DNA of 64,000 bases from Bacteroidota bacterium (GCA_016722565.1 JADKIU010000007.1:310001-374000), one strand, 5' to 3'; positions 27,170-37,090 are shown, counted from the first letter of the stretch. Made by a program: numbers and translations. Notes: a model not told the origin generated them from the sequence alone.

Positions 27170-27202
27170 CCCTCTCTATTGGAGAAGGGTTGGATGAGGT
27201 CA
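27170..27202. repeat. Half-copy of the CCTCACCC/GGGTGAGG element
   Basis: CCCCTCTCTATTGGAGAAGGGTTGGATGAGGTC parallels the right end of the 131-bp element at 13443-13573 (CCTCTCC-TTT-GGAGAGG, then a TTAGGGTGAGGTC-like tail). It lies directly beside the 27-bp inverted repeat, suggesting a hot spot for such insertions. Confidence 0.6.
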
Positions 27203-27228
27203 GAAACGACAAAAATAATTGAAAATAA

Positions 27229-27261
27229 TTTTGGTTTATATTATAAACTAATTTACATTTG
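27229..27261 (+). promoter_or_regulatory. Promoter of the TonB-dependent receptor gene
   Basis: TTTTG (27229-27233), 20 nt, then TACATTTG (27254-27261) matches the Bacteroidota promoter consensus well. It lies 28 nt before the ATG at 27290. Confidence 0.55.
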
Positions 27262-27289
27262 TCAAATATTTACATAAATCAAGTCGTTT

Positions 27290-29449
27290 ATGAATCGTAT
27301 TTTATTCACCTTTACATTGATTCTATTGAGTTTCCAAGGAGTATTGGCGCAAACCAAAGTTTCCGGCAAAATCCTCGACCAGAAAAAACAACCCCTACCC
27401 GGAGTGAACGTTTTTATAAAAGACACCTATGATGGTGCCTCTACCGGTGCGGATGGAACCTTCTCCTTCACCGCGGCAGATACTGGAGACGTTATCATCG
27501 TTTGCAGCTTCATCGGTTTTGAACAAATTGAAAAAAAGATCAAACTCACAAGCATCGATTTCACATTTAACACCACCATGAAGGAATCCTTAAACGAATT
27601 AAAAGTGGTGACCATCTCCGCAGGAACCATTGAAGCCAGCGATGAGAAAAAAACAACCGTATTAAAACCACTCGACATTGTTACCACTGCCGGTGCGCAA
27701 GGAGATATTGTGGGAGCTTTAAAAACATTACCGGGTGCACAACAAGTGGGTGAGTCGGAAGGACTCTTTGTGAGAGGTGGTGACGGAAGTGAAACAAAAA
27801 CCATCATCGATGGAATGGTCGTAAATAAACCATTCTTCAGCGCTGCTCCCGATATCGCCTCGCGTGGACGCTTTTCTCCTTTCTTATTTAAAGGAACAGT
27901 TTTTAGTACCGGTGGATATTCGGCTCAATACGGACAAGGAATGTCATCGGTATTAGCATTGGAAACACAAGATTTACCAGCACAAACATCCTCTACTCTT
28001 GCTATTTCATCCGTAGGTATTGGTGGAGGTTATAATAAATTATGGAAGGAAAAAAACATGAGTGTTGGATTTGATTTGAACTATGCCAACCTACTACCTT
28101 ATTTTAAATTAGTCAAACAAACTCCCGAATATACCAGAGCGCCACAATTTTCCGGTGGCTCTCTGAACTTCCGTAAAAAAACTTCTACCACCGGAATGCT
28201 CAAATTTTACGGGTATTTTAACCTTTCGGATTTAGGAATTAAAACACTCAGCATCGATAGCACCAACGGATTCAAAAATTTATTCGAATTAAATAACTCC
28301 GATGTATATACCAACCTTACCTATAAAGAACGTTTGGGTGAAAAGCTCTTAATGAACATTGGCGCATCTTACAGCACCAATGTGGATAACATACGCACCT
28401 GGACCGATTCCATCCGTTCACAAAGTGACATGACACAAGGACGAATTGTATTTAGCAGAGGCATCGGAAAATTATCCATGCTCCGCATCGGTGCAGAATA
28501 CCAATACACCTATGACGATGTAAAAATTGATGGTGCAGCATCAGGTTATGGATACCATATCCGAAATACAATTTATGATAACTACTCTGCACAATTTGTA
28601 GAAGCAGATATTTACATTACACAAAAATTAGTGTGGCGTGCAGGTGCCCGTGGTGAGCATTCTACCTTAGAAAAAGAATATGTAATTTCTCCGCGTACTT
28701 CTGTTGCATATAAAGTGGGAGAAAAAAGTCAGCTCTCATTGGCGTACGGACAGTTTTATCAAAAACCGGACAGAACCTATTTGTTTTATCCGCAGATTCC
28801 CGGCTACAACAAAGCAACACATTACATCGCGAACATTCAGCGTGTGGATGATTTTCACACCTTGCGTGCCGAAATCTATTATAAAAAATACGATAATCTT
28901 ACCAACCTAAACGATTCAACCAATTCAGGATATGGGTATGCACAAGGATTAGATGTTTTTTGGAGAGATAAAAAAACCATCAAAGGTGTAGATTATTGGA
29001 TTTCGTATACCTATTTAGAAACAAAACGCAAATACCAAAACTATCCCAAAGAAGTGACACCACCATTTGCGGCAAAACATACAGCATCACTGGTATTCAA
29101 AAAGTTTTTTGAAAAATTAAACTTGAGCAGTGGATTCACCTACACCTATGCAAGCGGTCGACCATACTACAATCCAAACAACCCGGAATTTATGAGTGAC
29201 CGAACCATTGATTATCATTCATTGGGAATCAATGGCGCCTACTTGCGACAAATAAAAAATTGTTTTGCAGTGTTAGCATTTTCAGTAACCAACACGATTG
29301 GCAATGAGCAAATTTTCGGATACCGCTACTCGTACGATGGAAAACAAAGTGCAGCAATAACGCCTCCTGCTAAACGCTTTTTCTTTGTAGGCTTATTTTT
29401 ATCGTTTGGACAAAATCGTTCGAAAGAAGTAATCGATAATAACAATTAG
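27290..29449 (+). CDS. TonB-dependent receptor with carboxypeptidase-regulatory-like domain
   Basis: The 719-residue outer-membrane protein has a signal peptide (...GVLAQ). A CarboxypepD_reg-like domain follows ('VSGKILDQKKQPLPGVNVFIKDT', 'GADGTFSFTA'), then a plug domain ('GDIVGALKTLPGAQQVGESEGLFVRGGDGSETKTIIDGMVV') and a C-terminal beta-barrel. The plug and barrel bring a ligand across the outer membrane using TonB-ExbBD energy. The protein is on the short side for the family. The ligand is unknown, as no SusD gene or metal signature is near. It leads a run of same-strand genes including a winged-helix regulator. Confidence 0.93.
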   Translation: MNRILFTFTLILLSFQGVLAQTKVSGKILDQKKQPLPGVNVFIKDTYDGASTGADGTFSFTAADTGDVIIVCSFIGFEQIEKKIKLTSIDFTFNTTMKESLNELKVVTISAGTIEASDEKKTTVLKPLDIVTTAGAQGDIVGALKTLPGAQQVGESEGLFVRGGDGSETKTIIDGMVVNKPFFSAAPDIASRGRFSPFLFKGTVFSTGGYSAQYGQGMSSVLALETQDLPAQTSSTLAISSVGIGGGYNKLWKEKNMSVGFDLNYANLLPYFKLVKQTPEYTRAPQFSGGSLNFRKKTSTTGMLKFYGYFNLSDLGIKTLSIDSTNGFKNLFELNNSDVYTNLTYKERLGEKLLMNIGASYSTNVDNIRTWTDSIRSQSDMTQGRIVFSRGIGKLSMLRIGAEYQYTYDDVKIDGAASGYGYHIRNTIYDNYSAQFVEADIYITQKLVWRAGARGEHSTLEKEYVISPRTSVAYKVGEKSQLSLAYGQFYQKPDRTYLFYPQIPGYNKATHYIANIQRVDDFHTLRAEIYYKKYDNLTNLNDSTNSGYGYAQGLDVFWRDKKTIKGVDYWISYTYLETKRKYQNYPKEVTPPFAAKHTASLVFKKFFEKLNLSSGFTYTYASGRPYYNPNNPEFMSDRTIDYHSLGINGAYLRQIKNCFAVLAFSVTNTIGNEQIFGYRYSYDGKQSAAITPPAKRFFFVGLFLSFGQNRSKEVIDNNN

Positions 29450-29550
29450 TACGGATAACAAATAAAATTAGAATACACGCATATAAATTGAAAAAACATT
29501 TCAAAAGAAAATAGAAAAAATTAACAACAATTAAACAATCAGAAAACAAA

Positions 29551-30192
29551 ATGAAAAAGACCTTATCAATTCTAGCACTATTAAGTGTAGCGATTTTTGC
29601 AGAAGCACAAAATCCGAAATACATTGCCGCGATGGAAAAAAACATTGCTGCATTAGACACCACACGTGATGGCGCAAAATTGCAAAACTTGGCGAACAAC
29701 TTCGAACGTATTGCCAGCGCTGAAAAATCAGAGTGGTTACCTAATTATTATACAGCGTATTGTTATGTAAACATGACTTACTCTACCAAAGGAAATGAGA
29801 TTGATACCTTTTGCGACAGAGCAGAAAAATTCATCAAAGTTGCCGATTCAATCAGTCCGAATAACTCTGAAATCTACACCCTCAAAGCACAAATCGCATC
29901 TGCACGCATCAGTGTAAATCCAATGTCACGCGGACAAAAATATGGAATGGAATCCGGTGAACTACGTGAAAAAGCGAAGGAATTAGACAAAACAAATCCA
30001 CGTCCGTATTACTTAGAAGGAACTGCATACTTCTATACACCTCCGATGTTTGGTGGTGGAAAAGACAAAGCAAAACCTGTTTTTCAAAAAGCATTGGAAA
30101 TGTATGAAACATTCAAACCAGCCAGCACCATCGCTCCAAACTGGGGAAAAAATTCTTGTACTTATTTCCTAAAAGAATGCGATAAGAAATAA
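29551..30192 (+). CDS. Secreted TPR-like protein
   Basis: The 213-residue protein has a signal peptide (MKKTLSILALLSVAIFAEAQ). The helical mature part has TPR-like spacing ('WLPNYYTAYCYVNMTYS', 'CDRAEKFIKVADSISPNNSEIYTLKAQIASARI', 'REKAKELDKTNPRPYYLEGTAYFYTP', 'KAKPVFQKALEMYE'). It should be periplasmic. It lies about 100 nt after the TonB receptor gene and 70 nt before a membrane-protein gene, probably in one transcription unit. The partner and role are unknown; TPR proteins beside TonB receptors may act in periplasmic assembly or ligand transfer (inference). Confidence 0.75.
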   Translation: MKKTLSILALLSVAIFAEAQNPKYIAAMEKNIAALDTTRDGAKLQNLANNFERIASAEKSEWLPNYYTAYCYVNMTYSTKGNEIDTFCDRAEKFIKVADSISPNNSEIYTLKAQIASARISVNPMSRGQKYGMESGELREKAKELDKTNPRPYYLEGTAYFYTPPMFGGGKDKAKPVFQKALEMYETFKPASTIAPNWGKNSCTYFLKECDKK

Positions 30193-30262
30193 ATTCGAGT
30201 GTTGCAGATTTTTTGAATTATAGAATCAAAAAATCGAAATTCTAAAAATCAAAAATATAACC

Positions 30263-30838
30263 ATGGAAAACGAAGAAAAACAACTCACGCAGGAAGAAAG
30301 CCTAAAAATCATTCACGAAATGATTGCAGCTGCTAAAAATGATGTGAAAGCAGATGCATTCATCTTCCTGCTTTGGGGATGGCTGGTATTTGTAGCAAGT
30401 ATTGCACAATTTATTTTAGTCAACTTACACGTTTCCTGGAATTCTATACCATGGATGTTGATGCCGGTTGGAGGAATCATCACCGCTGTATATTCGTTTA
30501 TGAAAGGTAAAAAAGACCGAACAAAAACAAATGTAACAGAATCACTAAAATACACTTGGATTGCATTTACCGTTGCGCTCCTAATCATTCTGTTTTTTAA
30601 CTCCATGAATTACTTGCAAGTATTACCCATCATAATGGCGTTGTATGGAATGGGATTGTTTCTTTCCGGTGGTGCGCTTCGATTTAAACCATTAATGATT
30701 GGTGGTATTTTTTGTTGGATATGTGCTGTTGCCGGTTTTGAAATCCAAAACATGTATCAGCTGCTGATTCTGGCAACTGCTGTATTGGGCGGTTACATTA
30801 TTCCTGGCTACTTATTAAAAATGAACAATAAAAAATAG
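30263..30838 (+). CDS. Multi-pass inner-membrane protein
   Basis: The 191-residue protein has a charged cytosolic N-terminus ('NEEKQLTQEESLKIIHEMIAAAKND'). About six hydrophobic segments follow ('FIFLLWGWLVFVASIAQFIL', 'IPWMLMPVGGIITAVYSFM', 'YTWIAFTVALLIILFF', 'VLPIIMALYGMGLFLSGG', 'MIGGIFCWICAVAGF', 'LLILATAVLGGYIIPGYLL'). I recognise no transport or enzymatic motif. The next gene, a winged-helix regulator, begins 2 nt after this stop codon, so the two are tightly coupled. In other Bacteroidota similar pairs act together, but the function is not established to my knowledge. Confidence 0.75.
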   Translation: MENEEKQLTQEESLKIIHEMIAAAKNDVKADAFIFLLWGWLVFVASIAQFILVNLHVSWNSIPWMLMPVGGIITAVYSFMKGKKDRTKTNVTESLKYTWIAFTVALLIILFFNSMNYLQVLPIIMALYGMGLFLSGGALRFKPLMIGGIFCWICAVAGFEIQNMYQLLILATAVLGGYIIPGYLLKMNNKK

Positions 30839-30839
30839 A

Positions 30840-31127
30840 ATGTTTAAAGATCTCGACCCCTTATTACATTCACAACTGCGCTTATCCATCATGAGTTTAT
30901 TGATTAGCGTGAAGGAAGCAGACTTTAGTTTTCTGAAAGAAAAAACGGGCGCGACTGCCGGTAATTTAAGTGTACAAATCACCAAATTAGCCGAAGCAGA
31001 ATACATTACTGTTAAAAAAACATTTAAAGATAATTATCCACAAACCAGTTGCATCATCACAAAAAAAGGAATCAAAGCATTTGAAAACTATGTAGAATCC
31101 ATTCAAGTCTATATTAAAAAGAATTAG
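30840..31127 (+). CDS. Winged-helix transcriptional regulator
   Basis: The 95-residue protein is a single winged-helix domain of the small HTH_34-like (MarR/ArsR-related) type. It runs 'DPLLHSQLRLSIMSLLISVKEADFSFLKEKTGATAGNLSVQITKLAEAEYI' for helices 1-3 and 'VKKTFKDNYPQTSCIITKKGIKAFENY' for the wing and last helix. It has no ligand-binding domain and no metal-binding cysteines. It likely binds DNA as a dimer and may control its own operon. It is translationally coupled to the membrane-protein gene before it and followed by a 2TM protein gene. Confidence 0.88.
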   Translation: MFKDLDPLLHSQLRLSIMSLLISVKEADFSFLKEKTGATAGNLSVQITKLAEAEYITVKKTFKDNYPQTSCIITKKGIKAFENYVESIQVYIKKN

Positions 31128-31169
31128 AAATTTTTAAAATAAAACGAATCACCAAACCACAAATCTAAC

Positions 31170-31460
31170 ATGGAAAACAGAGACGAACACTTATGGCGTA
31201 TCGCTAAAAAAAGAGCCGGTTTTAAAAAACATCTGGCTTCTTACATTATTGTAAACGGATTCCTCTGGGCGATGTGGTATTTCACACAAGGTCATAGTGA
31301 ATTTGCTGAAATGGAACACAACGACTTCCCTTGGCCAATTTGGTCCACCCTTGGATGGGGAATCGGTTTAGCATTTAATTTCTTTAGCGCTTACATGAGT
31401 GATAAAGAAACAGATGTCATGAAAGAGTACCAAAAGTTAAAAGACAGAGAAGGCAGATAA
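31170..31460 (+). CDS. 2TM-domain membrane protein
   Basis: The 96-residue protein matches the 2TM domain pattern. A basic N-terminal helix ('EHLWRIAKKRAGFKKHL') is followed by a first membrane segment ('ASYIIVNGFLWAMWYFTQG'), a short loop ending 'FPWPIWSTLGWGIGLAFNFFSAYM' as the second segment, and a charged tail. In Bacteroidota such domains often occur near LytTR histidine kinases or winged-helix regulators, and here it follows the latter by 42 nt. The role is unknown, probably envelope signalling. Confidence 0.85.
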   Translation: MENRDEHLWRIAKKRAGFKKHLASYIIVNGFLWAMWYFTQGHSEFAEMEHNDFPWPIWSTLGWGIGLAFNFFSAYMSDKETDVMKEYQKLKDREGR

Positions 31461-31528
31461 TTGCGAATGAGAACTCTTTAAACAAGGAAGGTAGAAACGT
31501 GTACTCCTATGGAAATTAAAAAAACTCC

Positions 31529-33957
31529 TTAGAACGTCAACACATATTGCAATGCTGTTGTTCTCGGTGATTCAATTTTCATTGGACGTAGCGAATAATC
31601 TACATTAAACACATTGCTGCACACCAAGGACAACTTATGTTTTTTACTCGCCTGATAACTTAGTCGAGCATCAAACACATGATACCCACTATGTTTTTCC
31701 CAATAATTAATTGCTTTTAAGTCATCCACAAATGTTAGTGCTTGTGTTAACTCTTCCAAATCTTCAAAAGCTTTATCGATGTTTTGCATTTTACTATAGT
31801 AACGATAACTAAAGCCAACACCAAATTTAAAAATTCTAAATTCAATATCACCTTTGACCAAATGTTTGAAACGATACTTTAGAATATTATCCGTAGTATC
31901 CATGCTACTATTTTTATAGGTCAATGGTTTTCCAGCACCGCCAAAAGCGCTGTCAACAGCATAGACATTATCAGGAGTCAAGGTTATAGGTTCTACATAC
32001 GTATAACCTAACAAAGCAGTCACACCAAATTTTTTGTTTTTTTCATCAGAAGAAAACACCATCGACATATCTACTCCACGCACTTGCGAATTTCCTGTAT
32101 TTACAAATTTAAAACCCAACAAAGCGATAGAAGGCTGCCATTGCCCGAATAAATACTCAATTGTATTTTCATAGCGTTGATAGAAACCGGCAACATCTAA
32201 ATATCCCATGATACCACCCAATTTAAATCCTTGCTTTAAACCTACTTCAAAATTATTGCTGGTCTCCGGTTTTAAATCCGGATTCGGAAACACTCCAAAC
32301 AAACCGGCTTTCGTAGAAATATAACGCTCAGTAATTGTCGGATATCTAAACCCTTGTCCGTAAGATGCACGCACATACGTTGCCTTTAACACTTGCAAGC
32401 TTGCACCTGCCCTGTATATTGGAGCAACTACACTATTAAAATTATTCATTTTAAAATACTCATATCGGAATCCACCGGAAATGTTTAAAATGTTCCAGAA
32501 CTTTTTATCTATTTGCGCATACCCACTGGCATTTACAATTTTATTGTCGGGTGATCCACTCGAAACATACAGCTGCGCATGTGAATTAGAAACACTTCCT
32601 ACCACTCCACCCGTGAATGTAAAATCTAAATTTTTAAAAATACGTTGTAATTGGTATTCACCATAATACAGTGTCCCGGAATTCGATTGGTTATTTGTTA
32701 TCTGATTATCGGAATGAAAAACACGGGTCACCAAACTATGGCTAATGCCATTCCCTTTATTGAACTTAAGAAACGGATCAAGGTTAAACAGTTTTTGATT
32801 CTGCAAAAACACTGCTCCCGGATATCCTTTGTAAAGGCCCAACGAATCGTCACTCCATGCCAATACCATATTCGTTTTATTCAACATCCCGTTTCCGTTG
32901 ATACCATAACTCAACCCTGGAAATTTTTTGGAACGGTAACGCAAATTAAAATTTAATCGTCCACGGACTTCCTGCATATCTTTGTTCGAAAATGTAGGAA
33001 TTTCGCCAACAACACTTTGAGCAAATGCAGGCACTGGTCCTTGTGGTGGTGGTGGACCAATGTATCCTTGATCGATATTAAAATTACCACCAATTACAAA
33101 ATCAAAATTCTTTTTGATGATACGGGAGTGTAAAAAATTCAAGTTGGTAAATCCGGGAATGGATTCGTTGTACCAATTGGTCGCAGGCTTTTTGGGATAA
33201 CTATAATTCCCAACAGAATAGTTTACAATTGTTTTAGGTGTGCTTCTTGGATAAGCTGAACGAACATTGATAACACCACTTAATGCCGAAGAACCATATA
33301 AAACAGAAGAAGCGCCTTTGATAATTTCTATTTGTTCAATGTTTTCTACAGGAATATAACTCCACTCAGGACGACCGGCATCACCGCTTAACAAAGGAAT
33401 TCCATCTACAACAATCGCAACGCGACTCCTACACCAAATGTAAAACCACTTCCTCCTCTAATTTGTGGATCATTATCAATGATGGTCAATCCGGGAACTT
33501 GTTCCAATGCTGTTTCAACGGAAGTTGTGTTCTTATTATTAATTAAACTAGGCTTGATTACCTCCATCGATACAGTCATCTCTTCCAATTTCTGATCGAA
33601 CTTACCGGATGAAACAACAATCGTTTCTAAAAACTTTGTAACCGTTAATAAGGCAATGTTTTTTTCTGTAATTGCATTGGTTTGAATGTGAACAGAAAAC
33701 GTATCATTTACCGAACCAATAAATACACAAAAAAGTTGATGGTATCCCGTATCCAACACCATCGAATAGTTTCCGTCAATATCTGAAACGGTTCCTTTGG
33801 TCAAATTATTAACCAATCGAATGGTTGCACCGGGCAGGTATTCTTTCGAATTTGCATCGGAAATTTTCCCTTTTAAAATTCCTGTTTCCTGAGCAGAAAC
33901 AGAACCTAAAAAAAGAATTAGAGAGAATAATAAAGAAAGAAATTTATGATTTTGCAT
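31529..33957 (-). pseudogene. TonB-dependent receptor broken by a single-base frameshift
   Basis: The N-terminal part (ATG at 33957, signal peptide ...LFLGSVSAQ, CarboxypepD_reg-like 'LKGKISDANSKEYLPGATIRLV', plug 'VETALEQVPGLTIIDNDPQIRGGSGFTFGVG') runs into a TAG at 33408-33406. The rest ('SRVAIVVDGIPLLSGDAG', 'IEIIKGASSVLYGSSALSGVINV', then the barrel to a C-terminal 'YVLTF') continues in another frame. One missing base near 33427 restores 'GVGSRVAIVVDGIPL', the usual plug sequence. Repaired, it would be about 809 residues. Both parts are otherwise well preserved, so the mutation is recent or an assembly error. The ligand is unknown. Confidence 0.88.
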
Positions 33958-33967
33958 TTTAAAAAAT

Positions 33968-34000
33968 AAAAAACCTTGACAAAAAATGTCAAGGTTTTTT
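33968..34000 (-). terminator. Rho-independent terminator of the PCMD-like gene
   Basis: AAAAAACCTTGACA (33968-33981) and TGTCAAGGTTTTTT (33987-34000) are exact inverse complements around a 5-nt loop. On the minus strand the stem ends in a T run, just after the stop at 34016 and before the broken TonB receptor gene. Confidence 0.85.
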
Positions 34001-34015
34001 ATAGAATAGCTTTTA

Positions 34016-34990
34016 TTACTTGATAAACAATTTACCTGATTTTTGAATTTCAGATCCACTCAATTGATAGAGATACAATCCTGAATTTAATTGGGAAACA
34101 TTAATGGTGCTCAATTGATTGTTTGAAAGCACATGTGTAGAAACCAATTTTCCGGTAATATCATAAATAGATAATGTGGATGGAGCTTTTATTCCTTTGA
34201 TAAAATCAACATAAATTGTTTTATCGTATGCATACACATTCGCATTGCTTTCGTTGAAAGAATTTTCAGTAATGCTGGAAGAATTATATACAACTGCTAA
34301 ATCATCCAACCACAATTTACTACCGGATGTAGATGTATTTTGGTCGTTAGAAGAAGTTGTATTAATCATAATATATGCAGGGTTACTGGTAGACACGTAA
34401 TTGAATGCAACAGCGAAGCGTGTCCATGTTGTAACATTCGCAGCAGGAGTTAAAAACAATGCATCCGCAATTTTATTTACAGACGAATCCGGATGATACG
34501 ATGTAGCTGTTTCTGGGTCGTAGTAATTTCCAACATGTAAAATGGCTCTTACTTTTCCAATTTCAGCAGCACCACCTTGTGTGTATTTATACCATCCAAC
34601 AATACTATCCGGACGACCAACAAACGACATACGTCTGATGTCAGAAGCATCTGTATTTTTCATGGTACCAAGATATCCATCCGATTTGGTAGTGGTCGGA
34701 GCATTTACAATTCCGGTTGTAACTGAACCATTTACCACTGCAAAAACAAATGTTTTGGTTTCCATACGAACGGAATATAATCCGCCATGGAATGTTGACG
34801 CATCTCTGTAACAGGTTTGAGGACCACTGGTTGCCCAATCGGTTCCAGTTCTATTTGAATTAAAGAAGGTAGGTTCTTCTGTTGCAGAACCAACATTTTC
34901 CCATAATTCAAAATCTCCGTTTTGAATGGTTGTTTGTGCAAACATTCCGGTTGCAAATGTGATTGATAGGAGTGTAAGTATTTTCTTCAT
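34016..34990 (-). CDS. T9SS type A secreted protein with PCMD-like carbohydrate-related domain
   Basis: The 324-residue protein has a signal peptide (...ATGMFAQ). The jelly-roll-like domain resembles the PCMD family: 'IQNGDFELWENVG', 'CYRDASTFHGGLYSVRMETK', 'SFVGRPDSIVGWYKYTQGG', 'WTRFAVAFNYVSTSNPAYIMINTTSSNDQ', 'GSKLWLDDLAVVYN'. A type A sorting domain follows but starts with a non-standard 'ANVYAYDKTIYVDF' in place of YPNP. Its end 'LYLYQLSGSEIQKSGKLFIK' is typical. It was probably surface-exposed or released and may bind sugars. It ends in its own terminator, so it is not obligately co-transcribed with the TonB receptor. Confidence 0.82.
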   Translation of the reverse strand: MKKILTLLSITFATGMFAQTTIQNGDFELWENVGSATEEPTFFNSNRTGTDWATSGPQTCYRDASTFHGGLYSVRMETKTFVFAVVNGSVTTGIVNAPTTTKSDGYLGTMKNTDASDIRRMSFVGRPDSIVGWYKYTQGGAAEIGKVRAILHVGNYYDPETATSYHPDSSVNKIADALFLTPAANVTTWTRFAVAFNYVSTSNPAYIMINTTSSNDQNTSTSGSKLWLDDLAVVYNSSSITENSFNESNANVYAYDKTIYVDFIKGIKAPSTLSIYDITGKLVSTHVLSNNQLSTINVSQLNSGLYLYQLSGSEIQKSGKLFIK

Positions 34991-35017
34991 TGGGGGACGT
35001 TTTTAGTGTTTCTATAA

Positions 35018-35025
35018 CAAATATA
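35018..35025 (-). promoter_or_regulatory. Candidate -7 element of the PCMD-like gene
   Basis: On the minus strand TATATTTG fits TAnnTTTG and lies 28 nt before the start codon. No clear -33 element is seen, because that position falls in the end of ispG. Confidence 0.35.
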
Positions 35026-35046
35026 CATTTTTTTCAATAACTGTAT

Positions 35047-36984
35047 TTATTCCTTTTCTACCCAGTCGCCATGCTTTTTAATGAGTTCTATCAACGCATC
35101 GACAGCTTTTTCTGAGTGTACATTTCGCTCTACAACTTCCCTTCCCTTGTATAAGGTAATTTTATCAACCCCGGTTCCAACGTAGCCATAGTCAGCATCT
35201 GCCATTTCCCCGGGACCATTCACAATACAACCCATGATTCCAATTTTCACACCTTTTAAATGATCGGTGCGACTTCGAATTTTTGCTGTTGTTTCTTGTA
35301 AATCAAAAAGGGTGCGACCGCAAGAAGGGCAAGAAATATATTCTGTTTTAGAGATACGTGTACGTGTTGCTTGCAAAACACCAAAAGCTGTTGCATTTAC
35401 ATTTTTAGGAGAAGTGCAATCCGTTTGAGAAATCCAAACACCATCACCAAATCCATCCAGAAATAAGGCTCCAAAATCTGTAGAAGCATGCAATTGAAAT
35501 TCTTCTTCGGATATTTTTGAATAATTTCGTTTGATGATAACAGGGACAGTAACACCCTTGCTTAACAACTCTAAAAACATTCTGCGTTGTTCAGCCATTC
35601 CATGAGTATTGGATGTTTCAAAAACAAGAACACAATTGGAAGATGCGAACATTAATAGATTAGAAGAAGGAAGTAAATCGTTTATCTTGATTGAAACAAA
35701 ATTTAAAATATCCGATTTAGTCTTTGCAGAATTAAATTCACTGAAACTAAACAACGGATAACTTCTTGTTTTATCTTTTAAATTATTCCAAACACTTGCA
35801 TTGTAAATCAACCCTAACGTTCCGGGAATCTGGAAATCGATTGTATTGTCTCCGGCAAAAATATAATCACAGGCCTGATCGGTCAAATTCCATTTATCAA
35901 GTGGCACAGAGTAATTATACCCGACTGCAAATAAAGAAGCCGGAGTAATTTTTTGTTTTTCAGAGAAATCAGCAACAACTCTTGGAACATTCGTACCACC
36001 AAGATTTCCAACTTCGACTGAACTTCTTTTTGAAAAATCGTAAGGTGAATACGGAAGTTTAATAATTTCAGGAATCGGTGAATGATTTTTTCTGTCCGAA
36101 TAGCGTTCTATTAAATTTTTCGCAACAGGAATTTCAAACTCCGGATCTTCTGTTAAGGAAACACGAACCGTATCACCAATGCCATCTTCCAGCAATGTTC
36201 CAATTCCAACAGCCGATTTAATTCTACCATCTTCTCCTTCACCCGCTTCAGTCACTCCTAAATGCAAAGGATAGTTCATATTCAACTCTTGCATTTTGAG
36301 TATCAGTAAACGATAGGCCTGCACCATCACTTGAGGATTACTGGCTTTCATCGACAATACGATGTTGTAATAATTTTGATCTTCACAGATGCGCAAAAAC
36401 TCCAACGCACTTTCCACCATTCCCAGCGGAGTATCTCCATATCTACTTAAAATACGATCACTCAGTGAACCATGATTGGTTCCGATACGCATGGCTGTTC
36501 CGTATTCTTTACAAATTTTCACTAATGGTGTAAAGCGTGTTCGTATGCGATCTAATTCCTCAACGTAGGTTGCATCTGTATACTCAATGTTTTCAAATTT
36601 CTTTTTATCAGCATAGTTTCCGGGATTCACACGCACTTTTTCAACAATGCGAGCTGCTAATTCAGCAGCATTCGGAGTAAAATGAATATCTGCAATTAAA
36701 GGAGTCGAATAACCACGCTTCTTTAATTCCTTTTTTATTTCTTCTAAATTTTGTGCTTCTTTTAAACTCGGTGCGGTGATGCGAACATATTCACATCCGG
36801 CATCAATCATACGAATACTTTGTTCAACTGTTGCAATGGTATTCATCGTATCAGTGGTAGTCATCGATTGAATCCGAATCGGATGGTCGCCACCCAATGG
36901 TACATCTCCGATATTCACCACTCGTGTTTTATATCTGGAATAGTGCGTTAAACTATTGCAATAAAGTTTAGTATTCATAAGCAT
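35047..36984 (-). CDS. ispG: 4-hydroxy-3-methylbut-2-enyl diphosphate synthase, long form
   Basis: IspG converts MEcPP to HMBPP in the MEP isoprenoid pathway and needs a [4Fe-4S] cluster. The N-terminal TIM barrel is seen ('VNIGDVPLGGDHPIRIQSMTTTDT', 'GCEYVRITAPS', 'PLIADIHFTPNAA', 'RIGTNHGSLSDRI'). So is the C-terminal cluster domain ('YISCPSCGRTLFDLQ', 'GIMGCIVNGPGEMADADYGYVG', with the third Cys in 'GCIVNGPGE'). At 645 residues it carries the large middle insert (about 290-520) of the Bacteroidota/Chlamydia/plant type. A second ATG at 36978 (MNTKLYCNSLTHYS) may be the true start. It depends on the SUF system encoded at 40.7-44.7 kb. Confidence 0.95.
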   Translation of the reverse strand: MLMNTKLYCNSLTHYSRYKTRVVNIGDVPLGGDHPIRIQSMTTTDTMNTIATVEQSIRMIDAGCEYVRITAPSLKEAQNLEEIKKELKKRGYSTPLIADIHFTPNAAELAARIVEKVRVNPGNYADKKKFENIEYTDATYVEELDRIRTRFTPLVKICKEYGTAMRIGTNHGSLSDRILSRYGDTPLGMVESALEFLRICEDQNYYNIVLSMKASNPQVMVQAYRLLILKMQELNMNYPLHLGVTEAGEGEDGRIKSAVGIGTLLEDGIGDTVRVSLTEDPEFEIPVAKNLIERYSDRKNHSPIPEIIKLPYSPYDFSKRSSVEVGNLGGTNVPRVVADFSEKQKITPASLFAVGYNYSVPLDKWNLTDQACDYIFAGDNTIDFQIPGTLGLIYNASVWNNLKDKTRSYPLFSFSEFNSAKTKSDILNFVSIKINDLLPSSNLLMFASSNCVLVFETSNTHGMAEQRRMFLELLSKGVTVPVIIKRNYSKISEEEFQLHASTDFGALFLDGFGDGVWISQTDCTSPKNVNATAFGVLQATRTRISKTEYISCPSCGRTLFDLQETTAKIRSRTDHLKGVKIGIMGCIVNGPGEMADADYGYVGTGVDKITLYKGREVVERNVHSEKAVDALIELIKKHGDWVEKE

Positions 36985-37090
36985 TTGATTGAGTAATTCT
37001 GAAGGAATTCCTGCAGGACAAATTTAAGATAAATGCAGAAACTAATTCAGAATATTTGTAAATTTGATATGGATAAAAAACGGAAACAAA

